From Cololabis saira (taxonomy: Eukaryota > Chordata > Actinopteri > Beloniformes > Belonidae): a DNA stretch of 64,000 nt. Shown one piece after another: positions 33,101 through 45,100 of this stretch. The notes beneath the pieces were generated by a model. That model searched no databases. It saw only the letters and a program-made list of their open reading frames with translations, and had not been told where the DNA came from. A program made the translations under genes and the position numbers. Numbering within the stretch: the first letter of the stretch is position 1; every line of letters starts with the position of its first letter. The DNA lies in assembly GCF_033807715.1 (NCBI RefSeq), contig NC_084601.1:2990501-3054500 (forward strand), in the 5' to 3' direction.

Positions 33101-36100
33101 TTTTGACTTTTTCTCGACATTTCAACTTTTTTCTCGACATTTCAACTTTTTTCTCAACATTTTGACTTTTTTCTTGAAATTTCAACTTTTTTCTCGACAT
33201 TTCGACTGGCGGAGTTGTTCTTGTTGTTCCAGCCAGAGTTAGTTGTTAGTGGTTTCACGCATCGTGGTTCTGTAACTTTGGGGAGCAGAATCTTATTGGC
33301 TCGTAGATCCACATCACACTGGACGGCTCATCCGGGCGGCTGTACAGACACTGCAGAATTTAGTTGCTTTCCTCCTTCTCTGAGTTGGCAGGCTGAGGGG
33401 AGACCCCTTTATATATGTTAAAGCAAGAGAAAACATGTTTTTATTAATAGGTCCCCTTTAAATTACTCCACGCAACTGATTAGTAGTTTAGGGGAGGGAA
33501 ATCCATGCCTTAAACCATCAGACGGTTCACATTACTGACATGTATCAAGCAAATACAAATGTAGATCAGTCCGTCCAACACATTAAGAACTAGAAGGATA
33601 GTGGGGAACTGACATCTTGAGGGAAGAAATGGGCCGACGGAAGAAGGTCATATGGTCTGAGTCCAGATTTACCCAGAATTCCAGAGTGAAGAGCATCAGG
33701 GTGAGAATAGAGGGGGATGAAGTTCTGCTCCCATCGTGCCTGGAACCGTACACGCCTGTGGGGACAGTGCTGTGATCTGGGGTTGCTGCAGTTGCTCAAC
33801 TCTGGGTTCAGCAACATTATGGGCCCAAAGAATGACCTGGTAATTCCATCAATGGGTTATTTCTTCTCCGATTACACAACCATATTCCAAGATGACAACT
33901 CCAGGATTGATTGGGCTCAGATTGTGAGAGAGCGGTTCAGGAGGCCTGAAATAGAAATGTTGACACCACAGAGTCCAGAACCTACTGTAACCCCATTCAG
34001 GATCTTTTGTATGTGCTGGAGAAGACTTGTAGTCAATGTTCCAGACCAGATATCAGCACCACTCAAGGTGACTAACTTGCTTTTTTGAAAAGATCCATGT
34101 CTGTAAATGATATTTTGGTATGATAACCTTCCTGAGTGGCAGCTGGATCAGAGTTATCAGCTCATTAAGTTACACATCCCCTTCAGAAAATTACATTTTA
34201 GATGCTTGTTTATAAAAATAAGCTGGTTTCTTATCTCATTGTTATGTCCTTTATGTCGTGTATTTGCAGATACAGACCAGTTTGTGACATTAGTGGCTGT
34301 TATAGTTTCATAGGAGCCCAATGATGCTCTTCTAGTTTAAGGCTCACAATGACCTGTAACAATGATATAGTAGGGGTATATTATACATTTCCTGAATCCT
34401 TATGGTCCTGTGAGTATTCCAGTTTTTGTATTTTGTGTCTCTGTTGTTCCTAGATGACACAGGGATAAAAGGTAGTATATCATTTAGGCGAAAATTGTGT
34501 AAAAAAAGTGTGTTGTTTATAGTTTAAAGAGCTGCAGTGACCTTTATGTTGGTCAGAAAGATTCACATCTTAGCTTGAATGAATGCTTAAACGGTCCCCT
34601 TTAAAATGATACCAAACACAATATAGTGAAACATTGACAGGTTTCCTGTACATGAGTCTAAACCAGGATATGCAGCAGCATTTAAAATGTAATTTTCTGA
34701 ACTTCATGAGCTGATAACTATGATCCAGCAGCCACTGAAGGTTATCATATTAAATATCATCTACAGACATGGACCTTTCAAAAATCATAAGTAAGTTTTG
34801 CTACTTTGAGTGGTGCTGACAAGTGAAATTTTGGGCTCTGACCCCTGGACTATTGGTGCAACAAACAAGATGACGAAAAATGGATGCAACTGTGTTCCGT
34901 AATCAAAGCTAAAAACGCTTCAACAAAATATTAGTGTGTGCCTTTTTTTTTTGGGACGGGCAATGTATTTGGAGCTGAGATTTGGTGGTAAAAAAATAGC
35001 ATATGTAAGTAATACACAGTTTTTGGGATCTTGTTTTCACATGCAGTTACTAAAATAATATTGACAAGTACATTTAGTAATTAGTAGTAATGTGCTGAAG
35101 AACATGCAATATTGACAGTGTTTGGAGTAATACGCTGTCCTGGATTTCACAGCAGGATGAGTATCATATGCTCCATCTGGTCTGCGCCTCTCGAACTCCT
35201 CCCAGCTCTCCAAAACCAGCCCGTAACCGCGGTAACAAGTCTCAGGAGAGAGCCGGTCCCACGGTGGGTCAACCCAACACCTTTCACTGCATTTCATCAT
35301 CGTCACATCACCTTTCATCATCTGCCCTGCTGTAATCTGCACCTCCCTCAGGAGGTAAAATTGCCATGTGCCTTTCTTTCAGGAATGATGTGAACATTCA
35401 GAACCTTTTTTTTTCTTTTCTGGTTACAGACTCCTCAAAACTCCAGTAACTCTGGTCAAGACGGTCCGTCGTCACCAGGAGAGAACAGCGAAGGGCTCAG
35501 GCAACGAGTTGGTCCCTTTCCGTACAACCAGCCTTATCCACAATTTATGCAAAAGTAAGCTTTTATACAAGTGAAACTATTAGTGCTTTATTTAATATTA
35601 CATCATTGCAGAAACTTACGGAAGCGTTTTTCTGAATTAACAAGATAAAATTTTAATTAAAAAAAAAAATCTGCTCTGTGTTTCTGAATTAACGAAATAA
35701 AATTTTGATAAAAAAAATCTGCTCTGTTTTTAGATAATTAATTAATTATCTCAGAATTCCAAGGAAAGTTTTAATGAAAAAAAATAAATCTGCTCTGTTT
35801 ACAACCTGCGAGAAGCTGTCACAACCACAAAGTCCTGAGGTGCCTGCGCAAAGTCGACGAACTAATAACAATACCATCTATTAGGGGTGGGCAAAAATAT
35901 CGATATGGCATCGCGATACTTTTCCAGCCGATTCAATATCGATATTCAAAATTTGAATATCGATAAATATTTTTTATCCCCGATTTTTTTCCCATTATAT
36001 CACCCAGTGCTCCTACCTAAGTGACAGTCCTGGGCATTGCCACTCTCTACCAACCCTGGGAGGACCCTGCACTGAGCTCAGGTTTTATTTAACGTTTTAT

Positions 36101-39100
36101 TTCATTTTATAATTTATTTTTTATATAACACAATTGCCTGTCCTTAAAAAATGAAAAATAATGGACAGAGGTTTATTTATTTATGGATTTATATCTATAC
36201 TGACTGATCACTGTGCCTGTCCTTGGTTTTAGTTCCATCTTTCTTGTGTTTATTATCATTTGCCACATAATTAAAGCAACCTCATACTAAATTTAATGTT
36301 AATTTCATATGATGTAAATAATATGAAAAACATATACAAATATGTTGTAACTTTAGCTTGTATAGTTATAATAAAACATTGTTTTGACTCAGTTTGTCCC
36401 ATGAATTGTCACTATAATCTGATGAACGTGCAACTCTGATTTTAAGATCCATCACTATCATCTGATGTACATTTATACAACTTGGATTTTAAGATGTGTA
36501 ATGCATTTTTAAATTTTTCGGTGAACTATGTGGAATATAATAATCGGGATATCGCATAATCGGGATATCGCAATGTGTATCGTATCGTGGCTCAAGTATC
36601 GTGATGCGTATCGTATCGTGAGGTCCTTCCCAATACCCACCCTTACCATCTATATAACAATGTTTCAAACCAAAAGCAAAATAAAACTGGATTAAACTGG
36701 ACAGGAACATGTTTGCTTCCATGAAATCGAGTTCTCAAGGGAATGACAGCTTCTTGCAAGTTAATTCAGAAAAACAGAGCAGAATTATTTTTTTTTCATT
36801 AAAACTTTTCTCAGAATTCTGAGATAATTATCTCGTTAATTCAGAAAAACAGAGCAGATTTTATTTTTCAAGTGAATGCAATATGCATCCGTAGAAACTC
36901 AAGGTTATTAGATTGATGTTTTTTTTAAGTTCACATATTAATTTAACGTACGTTTTCAAACATAACATTAAGCCATTTAAAGACGGGTATGTCCTTTTGT
37001 AAACGTGACATCAGACCATGGCATTAGTCTGGTTTCTGATTCTATACCTGAGGTGGATTTACAAGAGCAGGATCTGAACACAGACAGATGCAATGATTAC
37101 ACTGCAAACACTCAAAATCTTAACAACAATATTTGTCTTATTTCTAGTTAAAATGTCTAATTTTTAGTCAAAAAATCTCATTACCATTAAAACAAGAGTC
37201 ATTACCAGAAAAATAACTTATTTGACAATTTTCACCTGTTTCAAGTAAATTTTCACTTGAAATAAGTAGAAAAATCTGCCAGTGGGACAAGATTTATCTT
37301 CTTATTACAAGCAAAAAAATCTTGTTCCACTGGAAGATTTTTTCTACTTATTTTAAGTGAAAATGTACTTGAAACAGGTGAAAATTGTTGTTTTTTTCCA
37401 GTGATGAGCCTTGTTTAAATGTAATGAGATTTTTTTTTTACTAAAAATGAGACATTTTAACTATAAATAAGACAAATATTCTTAAGATTTTGAGTTTTTT
37501 GCAGTGTAGAATCAAAGAGGGATATCCCAGCCAGGTTTGGCTCAGCATGAGTAATCAGCAAGAATAAACACAGCGCATGGCACCCATGAATTCATTCAAC
37601 TAGAAATTATTTTCTTGATGATTTTAAGAGACAGCCGTACCACTTTCCCAACATTTTTAACAAATATCTTAGCAAAATTTTTCTTTATCAACATATTAAC
37701 TGAATATCTTTTTCTAAACTGAAGAGCCTGGGTGACACTGAAAATGAACATACACAGATATTTGGTACATTTGACACACAGACAGTACTATAGCATACAA
37801 TGGACTTACATAAATCCATAATGCTGTCCATACCCAGACCTTAACAGACCAGGTTGTAGAATAATGTGGAATCTGGCTGCATAAGATGCAGATTGCAGGT
37901 GATGAAATGACCCCCCTTCCCGGCGGATACTGTTATTCCCCCCGGGCTGGGAGAGGGAACATGCAGCTCTGAATATGAATAACTTGGTGGTGCTGATAAC
38001 ACACGCTTTGCACAAATGAAAATGTGGTTATAAATATTATAACTTTCTGCTAATGCTCAAAAATGCCAGATATGGGTCCTTTTATATTGATGGAGAATGT
38101 TCTGAAGTCTGTTACACTCTGCATTAACATGTTCATCCATTTGTTTTCCATCTCAGACTTTACTTTGGCTTGTGTAGTTGAATTGTGAAAACTTTTGAGA
38201 AATATTTAGCTTTAGATCCAATTACAAGACCCTAAATCAACATCTTGGCATGCCTTTTAGTTTTATTTATGTGTGTATGTATGTATATATATATATATAT
38301 ATATTTAGAATAGTATGAAATATGTGGCAGCGTCCTTAGCTTAATGACTTAAAAGAAAGCATTATTCATTGTGAGGAAAGGGCAATGTTGCGTCACTGCT
38401 GCTCACAGACATTGTTTAGGTCTTTTAATGGAAATAACCTTTTACAATGAATCAGTGATTCTTCTTGTGATCAAACATAACACTTGTTTATATTTCATAA
38501 CTTAATGTCCCCTCTTAAGTTCCAGCTGCTTAATGTCTTTCAATCATTGATACTTTATTCTTAAAAAGTTGTTGGCAAGTCTGATCAAAGCTGTAAAAAG
38601 CACTGAATTTAGATAAAACATAAAAGAATGTGTGAAGTAGTTAAAATGTCTTTTTATTCATTTTTTGTATTAATGCATTGTGTCTTTTCCAGCTGGACTC
38701 AGTTCTCACAGTCTGCACTTCCCACCAACATGCCCGCTTATTACAACCCCATGACCTTAATGTGGTGGCAGCAGCAGTACGCCCGCCAATACTACATGCA
38801 TTAGTAAGTCCATTTCTGTTTTTGTCTCTCCACGTCCATTAAACTTGTTTTTCGAGCGTCGTTCAAGCAGCCATCAGTAATTGGTCCATGTTCCAGACCA
38901 GATGTCAGCACCACTCAAGGTGGCAAAACTTGCTTATGATTTTTGAAAAGATCCATGTCTATAGATGATATTCTGGTATGATAACCTTCCTGAGTGGCAG
39001 CTGGATCAGAGTTATCAGCTCATGAAGTTACACATCCCCTTCAGGTTAATTGATGATTCTAAATTGGGTATATTATTATACACTTCCTGAATCCTTATGG

Positions 39101-42100
39101 TCCTGTGAGTATTCCAGTTTTTGTATTTTTTTAAAATTTTTTGTATTTTGTGTCTCTAATGTTGTTTATAAAACTAAGCTGGTTCCTTATCTCATTGTTA
39201 TGTCCTTTATGTCGTGTATTTGCAGATAAAGACCAGTTTGTGACATTAGTGACTGTTATAGTTTCATAGGAGCCTAATGATGCTTCTAGTTTAAAGGTAT
39301 TGTGACATCATTTTTAACATGCTTTTAACACTATTAAAAGTCTTGGCCAACATCCCTCAAATGTGTCTAAAAGAGTGTAACAAGAAAAACTTCACTCCAG
39401 TACTCCATTCCTGGCTTTTTATGACAGTGTTTTTTTGCGCCGTGAAAAACGCTTCCTTTCCCCCCTTTCCTGTCAATCATTGCCCCGCTCCTCCTCCAAA
39501 CCTCCTCCAACCAACTGCTACACACTTCTGCCGGCGTCTCCACACACACGCGCGCACACCGAACCACAAACACCGACACACACAGCCCAGACAGGGCGAC
39601 TACAGCCCGGGGATGAAGTCCAACCGGGACCAGAGGACCGTAGCTCCCCGCGAGCCATACGCTCACAGCGGCGTCGGAGAGTTAAGCCAGGAGCGACAGG
39701 CGAAGCATGCACGGAAAAGCATAGGGCGAAGCAGACAGTCCACAGCAAACAATCATAAAAATAAAGGCATGCAAGCAGCAGTGTCCCCTTATCTTAAGTC
39801 CAGTCAGTGGCCGCGGGTCTTCTTAGCAGTTTTCCTCCGGTGATTAGAACAAAAGAGGCTCTAAACTGCTCCGTGTTAAGCCTCATTTATGGTTCTGCGT
39901 TAAATCGACGCAGAGCCTACGCCGTAGGGTTCAGCGTACGGTGCGCGTCGCCGCGTAACCCTACGCCGTAGGCTCTGCGTCGGTGTAACGCGGAACCATA
40001 AATCAGCCTTTATGGTGCGCTGGAGAGGAGAGGAGACAGGGAGCTGGGTGGAGGGGGCGGTGATTTAGCGGGCCCTGACGTCACGGCCCACCACCAAACC
40101 AGGTGAGCCGTTTTTGCATAGTTATGCGGAAAATCCCAGAAAGCACACAATACACTGAATGTTAAAAGTTTGTTGTTTTTTGGGTGTAATTGATGTCAAG
40201 ACACCCAACAAAACACAAAAAATCAAGAAAAATGTGTTTTTCATGTCACAATACCTTTAAGGCTCACAATGACCAGTAACAACAATATAGTAGAGGGTAT
40301 ATTATACATTTCCTGAATCCTTATGGTCCTGTGAGTATTCCAGTTTTTGTATTTTGTGTCTCTGTTGTTCCTTGATGACACAGGGATAAAAGATAGTATA
40401 TCATTTAGGCGAAAACTGTGTAAAAATGTGTGCCGTTTATAGTTTAAAGAGCTGCAGTGACCTCTATGTTGGTCAGAAAGATTCACATCTTAGCTTGAAT
40501 GAATGCTTAAAAGGTCCTCTTTAAAATGATACATAAAGACAATATTGTGAAACATTGACAGATTTCCTGTACATGAGTCTAAACCAGGATATGCAGCAAA
40601 TGTTGGGCTCTTGCCCCTGGACTATACATGTTCAGCGTGTCTCTCCTCCTCCAGTTACCTGCTGGCTGCAGCCGCTCAGAACCTGAGACCGGACCAGACC
40701 GGCTCCCCGTCCAACCCGTCCGACCCCCTGAGCCGGCGACCCCAGGGGGGTCGTCACGGCAACCCGGAGGTCCAGATGAACGCCCAGGGGGGGGAGATCC
40801 TGAACGAGGAGGAGCTCAACCGGGACTGGCTGGACTGGGTTTACATATTCTCGCGCGCGGCCATCTTACTCAGTATAGTCTACTTTTACTCGTCCTTCAG
40901 CCGCTTCGTCATGGTGATGATGGCCATGCTGGTGCTCTACCTGTGAGTGCTCCTTCTGTTTTACCCGTGTATGTCGCTCCAAACTACATCGCAGTGGAGT
41001 TGCAGTTACCGTATTTTCTGGACTATAAGCCGCTACTTTTTCCATAGGTTTTCAACCATGCAGCTTATACAAAGGTGCGGCTATTCTGTGGATTTTTCTT
41101 CCACCGCTCGGGGCGCTCTAACCGGAATTAGAATCAAAACTAAGACTGCGCAGGCAGGTGGAAGCAGCAGCGGGATGACCGGTGGGGGGGGCAGGCCAGC
41201 ACGCTCCCAAAGCTCCGGCCTGCAAACATGCACAAAAGAAACTGCAGGAACGATGGACAAAAATTATAGCTATGAGATACTTATAATAAATGGAAAAGGA
41301 GAAGAGAGGAAGGGAAGAGGAGAGGAGAAGAAGGGTGAGAGGCACCGCCCAGCGGATCATGTTGGTGCTCCCCTGCAGCATAAGCCTATAGCAGCATATC
41401 TACCACCAAGCTATGTTTGAGACTAACTATTATAGTCTTGTTCTATAGCTGCAACTATGACTACTGTTGAGGAATTTACCAAACCATTTCAGAAGTCCGC
41501 TTTGTGGTATATGAGTTTTATTCAGCCGGCGGTGAGCACGTCTACACAGACCAGGGTCTGGTTGAAATGCTGACCCAGATTGATTTGGCCACAGGGTTTT
41601 TATACAAAAGTTCAATCAACAAAGACAGGAATAAACAAGTACAGTGAGAGACAGTCAGAGGTGTGATCTTTCAGTTTTGGGACTACCCCTGAGTAGTCAG
41701 GAAGTCCATATATGGTCTTCGTCTCTGCAGGGGCTGGAAGTCAAATCCACTTCCACGGTGCCTGTCTCGGCAGGGATGCAAGACGCCGGAACTTGCGTGA
41801 CAATGTCTTGAGCATTGAATGAGACTGGCGCTGCCTGCAAGTCCTCGTCCCGGCAGGGGTCCTCAGGAGCTGGAACTTGCATGACAATGTCTTGAGCGGG
41901 GTATGAGGCTGGAGCAATCTGCAAGGCATCGTTGTCCCTGCTGTTGGAATGCTTCATCACTACTGACTCTAACACACTAGAGTTTACACTACCTAGAGAT
42001 TTACCAACACCAGCTAGAGGTTTACTAAACACTAACTATAGGCTTTACTAAACAGAAAGGTTTTAAGTTTAGTTTTAAAGGTGGAGGTGGTGTCAGCTTC

Positions 42101-45100
42101 CTTAACCCAGATTGGAAGTTGGTTCCATAGTAATGGTGCCTGATAGCAGAACGCCCGCCCTCCAAATCTACATTTAGATACTCTAGGAACTACGAGTAAA
42201 CCTGCACTCTGAGAGCAGAGAGCTCTGCCAGGAACATAAGGCACTATCAGGTCTTGTAAATACGGCGGAGCTAAGCCGTTTTGGGCTTTATACGCAAGTA
42301 ATAAAATTTTAAATTGGATTCTGAATTTTACGGGTAGCCAATGGAGCGACGCTAACACTGGAGAGACGTGGTCTCTCCTGCTGATTCCTGTCAGTACTCG
42401 TGCTGCTGCATTTTGGATCAGCTGGAGCCTATTCAGCAAATTACTTGGACATCCTGCTAACAACACATTACAGTAATCTAGTCTAGAAGGTACAAACATG
42501 TACATCATTTACAGTTCAAAATCGTTCTGTACATGTAGTAAATATCTAATCTAACAACATAAATACCTGCGGCTTGCATATCTTTTTTTTTTTAAATAGA
42601 GCGGGTGCGGCTTATAGTCCAGAAAATACGGTAATTGTCTTAAATAATTCCCAATTCCAATATGACAACATGGAATCTTTTTTTCTTTTCAGACATTTTT
42701 TCAGAAAAGTCTTCATACTATTATGTTTTAAGGAAAAAGAAAAATCTCCTGCTCTACTTGAAACTTTTACCTGCACAATGAAAGAAGATTGTGTAGACAT
42801 GACAGGCATTTTTTAAAAGCATGCTAAGGAAAGGCTATAATTGTCACTGACCAGATGTGAAAAGTTATAATTTTAGTTGTGATACTTTTCTGTCTCCAGG
42901 CACCAGGCCGGTTGGTTTCCCTTTAATCTAGAAAACGAACTGCAGCTTCCTGGAGACCAAGCAAATCAGGATGATCTGGAGGGAGAACTACAAAACCAGG
43001 ACTTCCATGAGATGGTACAGTAGCTGCTCTTCACCCGTCACTGCTTTGAGCAGAACATTACCCACAAATACATAGCTCCAGAAAAGTGATAAACAATGGT
43101 TAAAACTCATCTTTATTCCTCAAATTAGTATATTTAATAGTTTTTGCGTCCAATAAAAGACATGTATTTTCTCTTGATGCAAGAGAGCGACTTTAAGGTA
43201 GAGGAAGAGCCAATTATATAAGGTCACGTTAGGGCTGGGCGATTATACGATCTCGATTTGTGATCGCGATCAAATTAAGTTCGATCACGGTGATCATCTG
43301 TGGGTATACTTTCTCGATCACGTGCAAAACATGCTGCAGCAAAGTGCACGACAACCAATCACTACCCGCTTTCCTGGCACCGCGCTGTCTGCATTAATTG
43401 ATCATGCATGACATGCCGCGGCAAGTTGCCTGACCATAGGCAGTAAAGTAGTCACATCTGCCTCCCCTGCACTGGTGGGAGCAAGCGTGACCAGAGAGAA
43501 TAAAACTACAAGACAACAACCGCAGGCTAGCGTTAGCTTAGCTTCGAGCCGACCGGGACTCACGGTTAGCGGTTATTTATTTATTTCGCCGGACAACTTC
43601 TTCCGAGCGTACAGGAGGAGGGTGTGATGGATTCACAAAATGCCCTTCGTGATGGATGTATTGTGTATTCGAACCGCACTCATTAAAGTTGTGATTCGCT
43701 CTGCTTGTACCACAAATTACTCTGATCACCGCCGACTTCAGAAACTCAGCGGCCCCGACGTGTGCGTGTGCGTGTGCGTGTGCGTGTGTGCATGCGTGTG
43801 CGTGTGCGTGTGCAGCGGAGTGAATGTGTCGGAGCGCGAGGCAACAAGCAGAGCTCACCAGATGACGCCGTAGGCTCTGCGTTGGTGTAACGCGGGACCA
43901 TAAATCAGCCTTAAGTCCCTTTAGGCTAATACTGTGAGAAATAACCTCTCATAATAGCGGTACTACAGTTAATAAATGTAATAAAACTGCTGGCTACTGA
44001 GTCCTGTAAGTGGCGAGTGAGTTTTAACTCCTTAATTACCAACCAGCGTCAGAGTCACGCACAGTACACAAACTGTGATGTTAGAGAGGCACCTTTTGGT
44101 CAATTTAAGCAACCGCATCGCCAGCTGCTTGACAGTGGCTCAACTCATATTAGTTTACTGTTTTTGTTTTTAATAATGTCATTGCAATTTTATCTATGCA
44201 ATTGTGAAAAAAATGGCAAAATAAATGAAAAACTGAACAACCGCATTCCGTAGGCTATTCAGTACTCAGTATTCAGCCAAGTCTTTACATTTTATTCCGC
44301 TTCAGTTTCGGCCTCAAATTTTCATTTCGGTGCATCCCTAGTTTTTTCGGTGGGTACCACTGGTAGCATTCTGGATTCTTGTTAAAACATGCTATTTACT
44401 TTATTTGTTAATAAAAAAACAACTAATCTCTGGTTTCTTTCTATTTTATTCCAGAAGGGAGGGGGGATCTTCTGATTTTAAAAAATCGTGATTAAAAATC
44501 GAGATCATTCAATATGGGAAAAAAAATCGTGATCACTTTTTTTGCCATATCGCCCAGCCCTAGGTCACGTGCAAGTAAGGCCACATTTCCACATACCCGG
44601 GTATTTACAAAAATGGATATAGGAAGGGAAGAAGGAAGGGAGAAAAGAAGGAAGGAAGGGAGAAAAGGGAGTAAAGAAGGAAGGGAGTAAGGAAGGAAGG
44701 GAGGAAAAAAGGAAGGAGGAAAAAAGGAAGGAGAGAGCAGGAGGAAAAAAGGAAGGAGAATTAGGTCATTTTGACCCAAAGACAGTACAAGGGTTAAGAA
44801 AACTCAAATATCCTATTTCAAAAATTTACAATATTCTGGGAATCTTAATCTTAAACTGTAAACCATAATCAGCAATATTAAAATAATAAAAGGCTTGAAA
44901 TATTTCAGTTGATTTGTAATGAATCCAGAATGTATGACATTTTTTTTGTTTTTTTAAATTGCATTACAGAAAATAAAGAACTTTATCACAATATTCTAAT
45001 TTTCTGACAGTCCTGTATATACAGTATCTTGAACAGCAGGGTGATATAAACACGTATCTGTACAGGAAGGAGTAAACGAGGACACGTCAGACGAGGACGG

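Noticed and set aside
32825..33207. CRISPR-like array of ~20-bp repeats
   Set aside because: Units are contiguous and imperfect without unique spacers, in a eukaryotic intron; it is a minisatellite.
39319..39843. 174-codon plus frame
   Set aside because: Lies wholly in a TTAA MITE and has no recognisable domain.
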